Counted from the stretch's first letter, positions 9,968 through 18,638 are shown. The stretch: 64,000 nucleotides of DNA from Bacteriovoracaceae bacterium (GCA_024711325.1 JANJTC010000001.1:1-64000), one strand, 5' to 3'. Translations and numbers: made by a program. Notes: generated by a model not told the origin, from the sequence alone.

Positions 9968-10640
9968 TACTCCAATCGATCTCTTTTAGACCTTTCTCTT
10001 TTAAATATGCATTCGCTTGAGAGAAAGGGCTAGATCCATAAAACCCTCGATATACTGAAAGCGGGGAAGGGTGAACGGATTTTAGAATTTTATGTCTTGT
10101 TTCATCAACTTTAGCTGCTTTTTTTTGAGCAGGACTTCCCCAAAGAATAAACACCAGATTTTTTTTCTCGGCATTGAGGACTTCGATCACTTTATCGGTG
10201 AATTTCTCCCAGCCTTTTTGATGATGGCTACCGGCCTTTCCATTTTCAACAGTCAGGACCGTGTTAAGTAAGAGCACGCCTTGTTTTGCCCATGTTTCTA
10301 GACACCCATGAGATGGGACGGAGAGTCCCAAATCGTTGTTTAATTCTTTAAAGATGTTAATCAAGGAAGGAGGGATTTTTACACTTTCATTCACGGAAAA
10401 ACATAGTCCATGGGCCTGGCCAGGGCCATGATAAGGATCTTGTCCTAATATGACGACTTTAACCTTGGTAAAGGGAGTGAGCCTAAATGCTTCAAAGACC
10501 TTTTCTTCTGCTGGATAAATCTCTTTCCCTGATGTTCTTTCCCGATGCAAAAACTCTATGAGCTCCTGCATGTAGGGGCTTGCGAGTTCTTGGTCTAGAT
10601 ATGGCATCCAGCTTTCTTCTAATTGAAATTTCATGCTCAT
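9960..10640 (-). CDS. ung: uracil-DNA glycosylase, family 1
   Basis: This 226-residue enzyme removes uracil from DNA as the first step of base-excision repair. The water-activating motif GQDPYHGPGQAHGLCF and the minor-groove loop HPSPLSVYRGF with its His and Leu are intact, as is LLLNTVLTV. Length matches the family. The start ATG lacks a strong ribosome site; a second Met lies two codons downstream. Confidence 0.95.
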   Translation of the reverse strand: MSMKFQLEESWMPYLDQELASPYMQELIEFLHRERTSGKEIYPAEEKVFEAFRLTPFTKVKVVILGQDPYHGPGQAHGLCFSVNESVKIPPSLINIFKELNNDLGLSVPSHGCLETWAKQGVLLLNTVLTVENGKAGSHHQKGWEKFTDKVIEVLNAEKKNLVFILWGSPAQKKAAKVDETRHKILKSVHPSPLSVYRGFYGSSPFSQANAYLKEKGLKEIDWSIT

Positions 10641-10707
10641 TTTTAGCTTATTTCAGTCATTTTGGTCAAGAACTTGGCTTATCATCGCCAAGTTCCTAAA
10701 ATGAGTT

Positions 10708-11982
10708 ATGAGTGCACGCAGATATGTAGTTTGTGACATTGAGGCCACCGGTTTAGACGCTGATTGCGATTTAATAGAGATCGCCTTAATTACCTTTGAG
10801 GATGGTAAGGTGATTGATGTCTATGAAACTTTGATCAATCCCTTAAAGGTAATTCCCGAATATATTACTAACCTGACAACCATTTCAAACCGTGATTTAA
10901 AAGAAGCTCCCAAGTTCTATGAAATTGCCGATGCCATTCGACTTCGTCTGGAAGGAGCAGTTTTTGTTTCTCACAATACTGAATTTGATTTAGGCTTACT
11001 CAGGAAAAAGTACCAGGAGATGGGGCAAGAACTTAAGGTCAAAAACTTCTGCACCCTTAAAGTCGCTCAACATGAAATTCCAGGGCTTTTAAATTATAAT
11101 CTGGATGCTCTTTGCAATTTTTTTAATATTAAAATTGTGGATCGTCATCGAGCGATTGGAGACGCTAAGGCAACTTTAGAACTGTTTAAAGAACTGATAC
11201 AATTAAGATTCAAAACCTATCCTAAAATCTTATATTTGCCACATCATGGAATGGCCTTAAAAAAAATTCCTAGTAAGGCAGGGCTTTTATATTTTAAAGA
11301 TCAATCAGGAAAGGTGATCCTTTTTGAAGCATCTTTTAATATGGAAAAGACGGCCCGGGAACTCCTTATGGTAAAAGCTGAACATCGGAATTTATTAATC
11401 AAGACTGCTATTGTTGAAGGCGAAGTCACCGGATCAGCACTTATCGCAGAATTTAAGAAGCTCCTATTTCAACCCTATCAGCCTCATTGGGTGATTTATC
11501 TGCAAGATCAAGGGCCCGAGAAAAAATTCAAAATCAGACCCTATAAAAAAGGAGTTAATGGACTTTGGTATTTCCGGGATTATCTGGATGCCAAAAAAAA
11601 GCTTAAAGAATTACTGCATGAAATGAAGGATCAAACCTTTGCTTATCGGGAAGGGGGTAAATCCAAGGAAGAAATTGTTAAACACAATCAAAAAGTAGAT
11701 ACCCTTTCCAAGGAAGCGCGTTTTCCCAGTGATCATCTCATCATTTTGGGAGAAGGGCGGACCATGGGAGAAAAATCGTTGATAGTCATCAGAAACAACC
11801 ATGTCTTGGGTTATGGCCATACAGATGCCAAGGATGAAGAAATTTATGCCAATCCTGAAGCATTTATCACCCGTAGGTTTTTCCAGCATCTGGGGGCAGA
11901 TCTGGCCGCCAGGAAGTATATCAGGATTTTAAAAAACCTTAGACAAAAGACGGAAGGCTGGCGAAGCCTGGCCGAACCATGA
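10708..11982 (+). CDS. DEDDh 3'-5' exonuclease (DnaQ-like) with a degenerate GIY-YIG-like domain
   Basis: The protein has 424 residues. Residues 1-170 form a DnaQ-type exonuclease: DIEATGLD (motif I), SHNTEFDLGLL (motif II) and HRAIGDAKAT (motif III, catalytic His and Asp). From about residue 185 the stretch KIPSKAGLLYFKDQSGKV resembles the start of UvrC/Cho GIY-YIG domains, but the catalytic Tyr of GIY is not in place and the YVGKA segment reads LFEAS, so nuclease activity there is unlikely. DnaQ-UvrC/Cho fusions exist in other bacteria. A repair or RNA/DNA processing role is inferred. It is followed by the QueD-like gene. Confidence 0.78.
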   Translation: MSARRYVVCDIEATGLDADCDLIEIALITFEDGKVIDVYETLINPLKVIPEYITNLTTISNRDLKEAPKFYEIADAIRLRLEGAVFVSHNTEFDLGLLRKKYQEMGQELKVKNFCTLKVAQHEIPGLLNYNLDALCNFFNIKIVDRHRAIGDAKATLELFKELIQLRFKTYPKILYLPHHGMALKKIPSKAGLLYFKDQSGKVILFEASFNMEKTARELLMVKAEHRNLLIKTAIVEGEVTGSALIAEFKKLLFQPYQPHWVIYLQDQGPEKKFKIRPYKKGVNGLWYFRDYLDAKKKLKELLHEMKDQTFAYREGGKSKEEIVKHNQKVDTLSKEARFPSDHLIILGEGRTMGEKSLIVIRNNHVLGYGHTDAKDEEIYANPEAFITRRFFQHLGADLAARKYIRILKNLRQKTEGWRSLAEP

Positions 11983-12012
11983 TAGGATCAGTCTTAAAGA
12001 CCCGGAGATCAT

Positions 12013-12456
12013 ATGAATCCTAAAAACTTCAAGTCAACAAAACGTTTCACAGGCTTCCCCTGTACTCATCGGCAATGGCGGGCCAATTCTCACTGTCGTT
12101 TTGTTCATGGCTATTCTCGCGAATTTTATTTTGAATTTGAGGCCCGGGAATTAACGATTGAAGGCTGGGTGGTGGATTTCGGAGGGCTTAAAGAAATTAA
12201 AAACTGGCTGGAGCACATGTTTGATCATACTTTTCTGGTGGCCCAGGATGATCCTCAGTTGGCAGAATTTAAAAGTCTGGAACAATTAGGTGCCTTGCAG
12301 TTAAGAGTGATGCCAAATCCAGGCATGGAAGGCACGGCACTTTTTGTTTACGAGGAGGCCAGCCGGATTTTATCCAAACTCTATGGTGATAGGGCCTGGA
12401 TCACTTTGGTTGAAGTTTCAGAAAATGAAAAAAATTCGGCCCAATTCATACCATGA
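12013..12456 (+). CDS. 6-pyruvoyl-tetrahydropterin synthase/QueD-like protein
   Basis: A 147-residue T-fold protein. CRFVHGYS near residue 28 matches the conserved CxxxHGH of QueD with catalytic Cys and one zinc His, but the second His is Tyr. The blocks WVVDFGGLKEIKNWLEHMFDHTFLVAQDDP and the Glu-containing C-terminal helix are family-typical. From memory, an HGY variant also occurs in a bacterial and phage QueD-like subfamily, so this may not be decay. A role in queuosine/pterin metabolism is possible but unproven. Its stop overlaps the next start (ATGA), so the pair is translationally coupled. A GGAGAT site precedes the ATG. Confidence 0.75.
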   Translation: MNPKNFKSTKRFTGFPCTHRQWRANSHCRFVHGYSREFYFEFEARELTIEGWVVDFGGLKEIKNWLEHMFDHTFLVAQDDPQLAEFKSLEQLGALQLRVMPNPGMEGTALFVYEEASRILSKLYGDRAWITLVEVSENEKNSAQFIP

Positions 12457-13130
12457 ACCCATGGACGCAGTTTGAACAGGCCTCATGCTTACCGGACAAT
12501 TGCCAATGTGAATTAACCCGTGATGCACTCATTCGCCATCCTTCTGCATTCTGGAGTTCATTTGCATATATCATAGCTGCGTGGGCCATCTACCGGGAAA
12601 TTGCCAATAAAAGCCTTGAATTAAAACTTTGGGCCGGAGTCTGCGCACTCATGGGATTTTCGAGTTTGTTTGGTCACGCGAGTTTTATCAACTTCGCTCT
12701 TGCGATGGATTTTGCTTCCATTATTTTAGTCTTGAGCTTTTTTGCAATACTTAACCTGTTACTTCTTCTCAAACAATCATTCCCCAAAATCCTGATCTAT
12801 TTTTCCATTTATTATCTCTGCTTATTTACGGCCATGTATTACATGAATAAATGGGCCAAGATCGGCTTTTGTCTTTTGATTTTTTCATTCTCCATGGGAG
12901 ATGTCATTAGGGAAACTGGATGGAAATTTCTTAAGGCCCGGACTCTTCAATTGTCTCTTTTAGTTCTCCTTTTTTCTTTTGGAATGTTTGTCGTCGATGA
13001 GATGCACTTGGGTTGTGAACCAGAGGCCTGGTTCCAATGGCATTCCATGTGGCATATAGGTACTGCTATCTCAATGTATTATTATGGTAAATGGCGATTC
13101 ACTTCAGACGGTACTGATCCAGCCAAATAA
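12453..13130 (+). CDS. CREST/alkaline ceramidase-type membrane protein, copy 1
   Basis: A 225-residue protein with about seven transmembrane segments. It has the layout of the CREST superfamily (alkaline ceramidases, PAQR, Per1): an N-terminal CxxxxCxCE element, an SxxxH site (SSLFGHAS) with an Asp in the next helix (AMDFAS), and a C-terminal HxxxH site (QWHSMWHIG). These residues form the zinc-dependent hydrolase site in characterised ceramidases. The substrate, perhaps a lipid amide, is unknown. It is coupled to the QueD-like gene and has a distant paralogue at 52926-53651. Its 3' end overlaps the convergent gene by 32 bp. Confidence 0.72.
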   Translation: MNPWTQFEQASCLPDNCQCELTRDALIRHPSAFWSSFAYIIAAWAIYREIANKSLELKLWAGVCALMGFSSLFGHASFINFALAMDFASIILVLSFFAILNLLLLLKQSFPKILIYFSIYYLCLFTAMYYMNKWAKIGFCLLIFSFSMGDVIRETGWKFLKARTLQLSLLVLLFSFGMFVVDEMHLGCEPEAWFQWHSMWHIGTAISMYYYGKWRFTSDGTDPAK

Positions 13131-13995
13131 GTATTTCAGCATCCATAATTTCGGGAGAGTATTCAGAAGTATTTAACAGATAGAGCGCCTCTGGTGGGCC
13201 GAGTTCTTTTAACCATTCCTTAAAATAGTTATCTGAAAAATAATGGATCATGGCGGCTTTTAAGCACTTCATCAAGTGAATGGCATAAGCATTCATATCA
13301 GCGATCAGATATTCAAACTCAGACATGAATGCCTCATGTGATAAGTCAAAATAGGAAATCGTTTGATAGAGCAGACCATAAAAACCCAATTGACCTTGAA
13401 AGCATTCGTTATGGAAGTAAAAGTGATCCGCATGGATCAAGTCATGCATCGTAAAGCTCAATGCGTCCCGCTCACCTAGAATGTATTTAGAGATTCTTTT
13501 GTCAATCAAACAGGTCACACAGCGGCGGCCATTTTTTTGTTGATTTAAGACTTCTTCTGGTGAGGGGATTCGAAACATGAGTTCTAGAGCATATTGACCT
13601 CTGGACCACTCAAGGATAGCTCGATTCACTGACTGCGGAGTTGATTTTAAGGCAAATTGAGCAAAAATTTCCTCCAATGTATCTACGTGTTTCAGGCGTT
13701 TAATAACGTTGGGCTCAAAGTGAAAGGGCAATTCTCTCCAAGGCAGACCTCTGACCACTTCCTGGGATATTTTCGATCCCGGCCAGGTACCTGGAAAGCG
13801 ATGGGATAGATAGAGAATGATATAAGACGCAGTAAATTGGGTTGGAGTGATTTTCCCTGCTACTAATAAGTCATGAAATGGCGTTATTTTGGCCATGATT
13901 TGGGGAGCTTCGATAAGTAATTCTTCCTCAGAGACGAGCTTTTTTTTAAAACGCCCTGCTCTTGAGGATGATTTAGTAGGGGATTTTTCAGTCAT
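13099..13995 (-). CDS. conserved hypothetical protein with His-rich HDLIHADHFYFH segment
   Basis: The protein has 298 residues, no signal peptide and a Ser/Lys-rich basic N-terminus. Mostly helical by appearance. A CVTC pair (in GRRCVTCLIDK) and the cluster HDLIHADHFYFH around residue 190 could bind a metal, but I know of no matching family. It overlaps the CREST gene end by 32 bp. Confidence 0.6.
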   Translation of the reverse strand: MTEKSPTKSSSRAGRFKKKLVSEEELLIEAPQIMAKITPFHDLLVAGKITPTQFTASYIILYLSHRFPGTWPGSKISQEVVRGLPWRELPFHFEPNVIKRLKHVDTLEEIFAQFALKSTPQSVNRAILEWSRGQYALELMFRIPSPEEVLNQQKNGRRCVTCLIDKRISKYILGERDALSFTMHDLIHADHFYFHNECFQGQLGFYGLLYQTISYFDLSHEAFMSEFEYLIADMNAYAIHLMKCLKAAMIHYFSDNYFKEWLKELGPPEALYLLNTSEYSPEIMDAEILIWLDQYRLK

Positions 13996-14032
13996 GGGGT
14001 ATCATTTAACATAATGGTCCAAGGAGGGGAAT

Positions 14033-14266
14033 ATGAATTGGTATAGTCTGGAAAAAGTTTGGAAAGCGGCAGGGCGAAAACAGGTAAAAGTTCGTTTCAG
14101 CGATTGGACTCATCAGATTAAATACTTCACCATCAAGGCCGAAAGTTCCGATGGTAAACGATTTTTAGGCACACTCGATAGTGGCGAGAAGATGAGCTTT
14201 TCGAAAAAATCCCGAGGATGGTCTCTTTACTACCCAGAAGCCGAATATCAGCCTCACGCTGTTTAA
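14033..14266 (+). CDS. small hypothetical protein, 77 aa
   Basis: A strong AAGGAGG ribosome site (about 14021-14027) precedes the ATG, supporting a real gene. The product is basic, soluble and strand-rich (FSDWTHQIKYFTIKA, GWSLYYPEAEY). No family recognised. It converges with a 4-bp overlap on the DUF4442 gene. Confidence 0.55.
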   Translation: MNWYSLEKVWKAAGRKQVKVRFSDWTHQIKYFTIKAESSDGKRFLGTLDSGEKMSFSKKSRGWSLYYPEAEYQPHAV

Positions 14267-14712
14267 GATTTTCTTCGGATATAAAGAACCTTATCTACAT
14301 CTGCAATAAGCTTTCCTTCTTTATCCTTTATTTGGACTTTAAAAACATAATCCATTTTATTTTGGGTCACTAAGGTGACCCGAATTTCTTCCAAGTGCTC
14401 TTCGGTTAAATTAAATTCAGCAACGACCGTTCCTCGCCCAGGTTTTCTGAAATTTACTGTCGCGGCCTTATCCCAGACAATATACTCTGGTCCAAGATTT
14501 TTAATCAACATCAGCATATACCAAGGATCAGTCATTGCATAAAGTGAACCCCCAAATTGAGTTCCCATGTAGTTTTTATTGTAGAAAGTGAGCTTCATGG
14601 TAACTCGGGCATGACGAAAGTCTTTCGTCATTTTCTCAAGCTTGACTCCTGCACCTAAAAAAGGTCCATAGAAATTAATAAGTCTATCCAGGAAGAATTG
14701 TCTTAGTTTCAT
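14263..14712 (-). CDS. DUF4442 hotdog-fold thioesterase-like protein
   Basis: A 149-residue protein with the DUF4442/hotdog pattern: YMGTQFGGSLYAMTDPWYMLML followed by a strand with WDKAATVNFRKPGRGTV. Such proteins are thought to hydrolyse or bind acyl-CoA thioesters; the reaction here is not known. Third gene of a coupled tetR-thioesterase-DUF4442 run: its ATG overlaps the preceding stop (ATGA). The operon faces away from a thiolase/thioesterase unit across a shared operator, indicating a role in acyl-CoA metabolism. Confidence 0.8.
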   Translation of the reverse strand: MKLRQFFLDRLINFYGPFLGAGVKLEKMTKDFRHARVTMKLTFYNKNYMGTQFGGSLYAMTDPWYMLMLIKNLGPEYIVWDKAATVNFRKPGRGTVVAEFNLTEEHLEEIRVTLVTQNKMDYVFKVQIKDKEGKLIADVDKVLYIRRKS

Positions 14713-15134
14713 AAAATTTTCACATGGGTTTCAGCGTGACACATAAGTTCTCCAGTTGGAGAGAGGACTTCGGCCCGCATAAATATAAAGTTCTTGGTTT
14801 TTTTTAAAACAGTAGCTTCAATCATGCAATACTGCATTTCTTCTTTGAATGCGCCCAGATATGTCATGTTCATTGAAAGTGTCATACATGCAGAGCCAAC
14901 GGTCATATAAGACAATGGGCCAAAAACTTCATCGATACAAGCGGCAAGCATTCCCCCTTGATAAAAACCAACAGGATTAGTGAATCTTTTCTGGAAAGGA
15001 ACTTTGGCATGCATTCTTACGCCAGACTCTACTACCAGGTATTCCAGACCTAACTCTTTTAGAGTAGGAGGTGGAAGTGTGAGAGCACCGGGAAAAGATT
15101 CTAGTCTTTTTAGAAATTCATTATGAATGGTCAT
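14709..15134 (-). CDS. PaaI-type hotdog acyl-CoA thioesterase
   Basis: A 141-residue hotdog-fold protein. The helix GGMLAACIDEVFGPLSYM carries the Asp/Glu expected for PaaI-type thioesterases, followed by TLSMNMTYLGAF, the usual substrate-tunnel strand. It probably hydrolyses medium- or short-chain acyl-CoA in the cytosol. Start and stop both overlap neighbours by ATGA, so it is translationally coupled to the TetR gene upstream and DUF4442 downstream. Confidence 0.8.
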   Translation of the reverse strand: MTIHNEFLKRLESFPGALTLPPPTLKELGLEYLVVESGVRMHAKVPFQKRFTNPVGFYQGGMLAACIDEVFGPLSYMTVGSACMTLSMNMTYLGAFKEEMQYCMIEATVLKKTKNFIFMRAEVLSPTGELMCHAETHVKIL

Positions 15135-15679
15135 GATTTTATGCTCTTTAAATAAGATTTTAAGTTCTTTACAACTATTTTAGAATCATCATTGATGCGG
15201 GCCAGTTGAATACTACCTTGTAGTAATGCCATCGTTCCAATAACCGCCTCTTTGCTTGGTATGCGAATATCCATCTCTTTAAATAATTTTGTAAGCCAGT
15301 CTTTTTGCAGTTGATGTAATTTGATAATCTCATCCTGTAGATCAGGATCCACTAATTGCCACTCAAGACTTAAGGCCCCAACGGGACAAACTCTTTTCTT
15401 CTCACAAATCCAGCTGGTGAGTTTTTCTGCGTAATTTATGATTTGTTTTTCAGGGGAAAGATGGCAGTACCTCTGGATCCATTGACTAAATGCTTCCTGA
15501 TAGAAGCGGTAAAGCTCAATGGCCAAGGCATTCTTTGAAGGGTAGTGATGGAAAAGGCTCGCTTTCTTAATATTCATGGCGGTGGCGAGTTCTTGCAAAC
15601 TAAAGCCGTTTAAACCCTTGGATAGGAGCATCCGGCTAGCTGCATGTAATAATTCAGTTTTAGTTGATACAGTGGACAT
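15131..15679 (-). CDS. TetR family transcriptional regulator of the local lipid cluster
   Basis: The protein has 182 residues. The N-terminal helix-turn-helix (about residues 8-55: LLHAASRMLLSKGLNGFS, LATAMNIKKASLFHHYPSKNAL) is a classical TetR domain; the C-terminal ligand domain is variable. A 20-bp near-perfect palindrome lies in the intergenic region just upstream, so autoregulation and control of the divergent thiolase operon are likely. By analogy with TetR regulators beside beta-oxidation genes, the inducer may be an acyl-CoA. GGAT precedes the ATG. Confidence 0.88.
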   Translation of the reverse strand: MSTVSTKTELLHAASRMLLSKGLNGFSLQELATAMNIKKASLFHHYPSKNALAIELYRFYQEAFSQWIQRYCHLSPEKQIINYAEKLTSWICEKKRVCPVGALSLEWQLVDPDLQDEIIKLHQLQKDWLTKLFKEMDIRIPSKEAVIGTMALLQGSIQLARINDDSKIVVKNLKSYLKSIKS

Positions 15680-15706
15680 TTTTCTTATCCTTGATTATAA
15701 TATGTT

Positions 15707-15726
15707 AACCTACCGACCGGTAGGTT
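15707..15726. promoter_or_regulatory. TetR-type palindromic operator
   Basis: Arms AACCTACCG (15707-15715) and CGGTAGGTT (15718-15726) are perfect inverted repeats around a 2-bp centre. The site is midway between the divergent tetR and thiolase starts (28 and 17 bp away), so one dimer could block both promoters. Confidence 0.8.
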
Positions 15727-15742
15727 GTCAAAAAGGATGTTT

Positions 15743-17008
15743 ATGAGAAAAGTTGCTATTATAAGTGGTTCGAGAACTCCCTTCGTTAAATCAATGGCCA
15801 ATTATCAAGGGGCCTCCAATTTTGATTTATTAAGTGCTGCCTTCAATGATTTGGTTTCAAAAAATCAACTTGAGGGAAAAGTTCTGGGTGATGTCATAGC
15901 AGGGACTGTAATGAATCATCCTTTTGACTGGAACTTGACTCGTGAAGTTGTACTGGGATCTGAACTTTCTCCGGAAACTCCAGGACTCAATATTCAACGT
16001 GCCTGTGGAACTGGACTGGAGGCCGCCAATCTGATTGCACTAAAAATCGCCGCTGGACAAATAGACTCTGGGATAGCAGGTGGTTCAGATACTAATTCGG
16101 ATATTCCTTTAATCGGACAGAGAAAATTAACTCACTGGCTAATTAAGCTTCAGAACGCCAGGACATTCCCGGAAAAATTAAAAGTCCTCTCTAAGTTTAA
16201 TCCAGCTCTTTTAAGGCCGCAAGTTCCTGCAGTTAAAGAACCGCGCACTGGTTTATCCATGGGTGAACATGCTGAACTCATGGTTAAAGAATGGAAGATT
16301 TCCCGAAATGAGCAGGATCAACTTGCTTATGAGTCCCATCAAAAAGCTTCCAAAGCTTTTGATGAAGGATTTCATGATGACTTAGTGGTGACCTTCAAAG
16401 GTTTAAGCAAAGACACCATTACCAGGAAGGACACTTCTCTTGAGAAACTTGCAAAACTTCGCCCGGCCTTTGATAAATCAGATGAGGGGACTTTGACTGC
16501 CGGCAATTCGACTCCGTTAACAGATGGTGCCTCAGTTGTTTTGTTAGGCTCAGAAGAATGGGCACAGGAAAATAAACTGGAAGTGGCAGCATATTTCAAA
16601 GACTGTGAAGTTTCAGCAGTTGATTTTGTCGGCGGCGCCGGTCTCCTTATGGCACCCACAGTTGCAGTTTCAAAGCTTCTTGCAAGAAATAATCTTTCAC
16701 TTCAGGATTTTGATTTTTATGAAATTCATGAAGCTTTTGCAGGACAAGTTCTTTGTACCTTAAAGGCCTGGGAAGATACCGATTATTGTAAAAGTGTTCT
16801 GGGTCGGGATAAACCAATGGGTTCCATCGATCGTACGCGGATGAATATCAAAGGTGGAAGTCTTGCCTTGGGGCATCCTTTTGCTGCAACTGGTGGAAGA
16901 ATTATAGCTACAGCAGCTAAAATTTTAAAAGAGAAAGGTCATGGCCGAATTCTTATTTCTATTTGTACTGCGGGTGGAATGGGTGTAGCTGCCATCATCG
17001 AGAGGTAA
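15743..17008 (+). CDS. acetyl-CoA C-acyltransferase (thiolase), FadI-like
   Basis: A 421-residue thiolase from the ATG chosen. Nucleophilic Cys88 lies in NIQRACGTGLEA, the catalytic His in HEAFAGQ and GHPFAATGG, and the second Cys in CTAGGMG. The HEAF variant and overall layout are closer to FadI/trifunctional-beta thiolases than to FadA. It cleaves 3-ketoacyl-CoA in beta-oxidation. An AAAGGA site 5 nt before 15743 favours this ATG over an in-frame TTG inside the operator. It forms an operon with the thioesterase 5 bp downstream. Confidence 0.9.
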   Translation: MRKVAIISGSRTPFVKSMANYQGASNFDLLSAAFNDLVSKNQLEGKVLGDVIAGTVMNHPFDWNLTREVVLGSELSPETPGLNIQRACGTGLEAANLIALKIAAGQIDSGIAGGSDTNSDIPLIGQRKLTHWLIKLQNARTFPEKLKVLSKFNPALLRPQVPAVKEPRTGLSMGEHAELMVKEWKISRNEQDQLAYESHQKASKAFDEGFHDDLVVTFKGLSKDTITRKDTSLEKLAKLRPAFDKSDEGTLTAGNSTPLTDGASVVLLGSEEWAQENKLEVAAYFKDCEVSAVDFVGGAGLLMAPTVAVSKLLARNNLSLQDFDFYEIHEAFAGQVLCTLKAWEDTDYCKSVLGRDKPMGSIDRTRMNIKGGSLALGHPFAATGGRIIATAAKILKEKGHGRILISICTAGGMGVAAIIER

Positions 17009-17012
17009 ATTT

Positions 17013-17534
17013 ATGCACATGATTCTGCGAACCATCTTAATTTTCCTAAAAAGGCCTTTCCTCCGAAATTGTCAGTTTCATGATAAGACCACGGTTACAA
17101 TGCGCGTTCTTCCGACAGATCTGGATTTACTGTGGCATGTAAATAATGGTGTCTACTTTTCTTTCATGGATTTCGGCCGTTGGGATATGGTCTTTAGAAA
17201 CGGGATTTATCAACTCTCATCCGAGCAGGGCTGGTATGCGGTGGTTGCTGGTGAAACGATTAAATTTAAAAAATCACTGGAACTTTGGAATAAATTTCAA
17301 CTTGAAACCCGAAATATTGGACATGATGATAAATACTTTTTTATCCAGCAAAAATTTATTTATAAAGGTGAACTTATGGCAACTGGCCTGGTTAAAATAA
17401 GATTTTTGAAGCGCACTGGTGGTACGGTTTCAGCGAAGGAAGTTATAGATTTAATTCATAATCATCAGTTACCAGATCTTTCTGCTGAACTGGGTCAGGA
17501 ATGGTTTGGTCTTGAAAGTAAGTACTTAGTGTAG
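17013..17534 (+). CDS. 4HBT/THEM6-like acyl-CoA thioesterase
   Basis: The protein has 173 residues. The stretch DLDLLWHVNNGVYFSFMDFGRWD is the 4-hydroxybenzoyl-CoA thioesterase-like signature, with Asp and HVNN, as in THEM6-type thioesterase-like proteins. A short basic-hydrophobic N-terminus (HMILRTILIFLKRPF) may bind membrane. It follows the thiolase with a 4-bp gap and a GAGG ribosome site, so it is part of the TetR-controlled cluster. Confidence 0.78.
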   Translation: MHMILRTILIFLKRPFLRNCQFHDKTTVTMRVLPTDLDLLWHVNNGVYFSFMDFGRWDMVFRNGIYQLSSEQGWYAVVAGETIKFKKSLELWNKFQLETRNIGHDDKYFFIQQKFIYKGELMATGLVKIRFLKRTGGTVSAKEVIDLIHNHQLPDLSAELGQEWFGLESKYLV

Positions 17535-17611
17535 TTTTAGATAGCTTTAAGTCCACTTATCCGTGGCCCACTGTTAGATCTGTGAATGGATTACTCAGAA
17601 CAGGGGCCAGC

Positions 17612-17866
17612 ATGAAACTCATTGCACTCACAATAATTATTTTTTTATGGACACTTACTCAATCAGCTCAAGTCTTTTCCTCTCATTGAAATGTCACTTC
17701 TTCTTTGTGTGAAGATTTTGTCAGGATAGCGCCGTTGCTAATATGTTTTTTTCTTACTGCAAAGTTGGAAAATTCTCCTGGAATTTCGATGTGAAAATTA
17801 GAAGAGTGCAGAGTTGTGAGCGATATCGAATTCGTTCTCTTGGGGCCAAGTTGACTTTTAAGTAAA
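17612..17866 (+). pseudogene. possible decayed small exported protein gene
   Basis: The 432-bp gap between 17534 and 17967 holds a broken reading frame. From ATG 17612 a signal-like start is read, but the frame meets TGA at 17711; in the same frame the sequence is open again to a TAA at 17864 and gives a plausible Cys- and Arg-containing tail. Around 17640 an 8-T run offers a slip that would give a better signal peptide (reading LTQSAQVFS). A 13-bp element TTTAAGTCCACTT stands before it (17546) and again before the next gene (17895), as if each had its own promoter. Decay is an inference. Confidence 0.3.
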
Positions 17867-17966
17867 AGATAGGTCGCAAGGCGCTTGAGCTAATTTTAAG
17901 TCCACTTCAATCCAACTCTTTGTTAAAAAAAATCTGACCGTACAAACTATAACATTGGAGTTTTTT

Positions 17967-18410
17967 ATGAAAAAGTTAGCACTGTCTTTGGGATTATTGA
18001 TGTGTTCCGGCGTTTATGCTTCTGAAACACTTATTATGGAAGTTCCAGGTTTCTTCATGAGAAGTGAGTCCAAGGCAAACTTCGAAGTTAATAAAGAAAT
18101 GGGACGGGCATGGGTAACTTTAGTGACGACAGAGAATCATGGTTCCAGACGTGATCGCTATGAAAGGGAGACGAGAGGAAAAGTTGAAGGCTTAAGCTTT
18201 GATGCTTCAACTTCGACCATCGTGTATGAATATGAGGGTGCTCTCCATGAATGTGCCAAAGTGGTAACCAGAGGACGTTCTATTTTTCGTTATAATAAAA
18301 TTATCCCTACTGGTTGCCAGTTAAGAGTAAAAGAAACAAGAAAACCTCATGATGATGGCTATCACACATCAATGCGAGATGTGACTCAGGTTTTTCTGAT
18401 TACAAAATAG
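17967..18410 (+). CDS. exported protein, paralogue of the following gene
   Basis: The protein has 147 residues. A signal peptide (MKKLALSLGLLMCSGVYA) is followed by a small soluble domain. The core GLSFDASTSTIVYEYEG, then CAKVV.RGRSIFR and a second Cys, recurs in the protein at 18639, so the two are tandem paralogues with one likely disulfide. Function unknown; periplasmic or secreted. The ATG at 17967 has GGAG before it and is preferred to a TTG four codons upstream. A strong terminator follows. Confidence 0.7.
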   Translation: MKKLALSLGLLMCSGVYASETLIMEVPGFFMRSESKANFEVNKEMGRAWVTLVTTENHGSRRDRYERETRGKVEGLSFDASTSTIVYEYEGALHECAKVVTRGRSIFRYNKIIPTGCQLRVKETRKPHDDGYHTSMRDVTQVFLITK

Positions 18411-18434
18411 ATAAAGCATAATCTTTTTTTGAAG

Positions 18435-18469
18435 GGCGCATATGTGAATAACATATGCGCCTTTTTTTT
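18435..18469 (+). terminator. intrinsic terminator
   Basis: A perfect 11-bp stem (GGCGCATATGT at 18435-18445 and its complement at 18451-18461, 5-nt loop) is followed by eight T residues. It separates the two paralogous exported genes into independent transcripts. Confidence 0.92.
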
Positions 18470-18638
18470 ATCTAAATTCTTTTGCTGTAAAGTTTCATGA
18501 GTGCATTTATTGCTACATCAAGAGATTTAAACTCAAGGGAAACTGTATGTTAAGACTTCGTCAAGAGGAGTGATTCTATTTTTATTTTAGTTTTGATCGG
18601 TTAAGAATCCTGCTCCACAAACTTTAAAGGAGTTTATT

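Noticed and set aside
18597..18614. CGGTTAAGAATCCTGCTCC before the 18639 gene, similar to the sigma-54-type sites
   Set aside because: The GG-GC spacing is 13 instead of 12, and the predicted start would fall in the ribosome site, leaving no leader.
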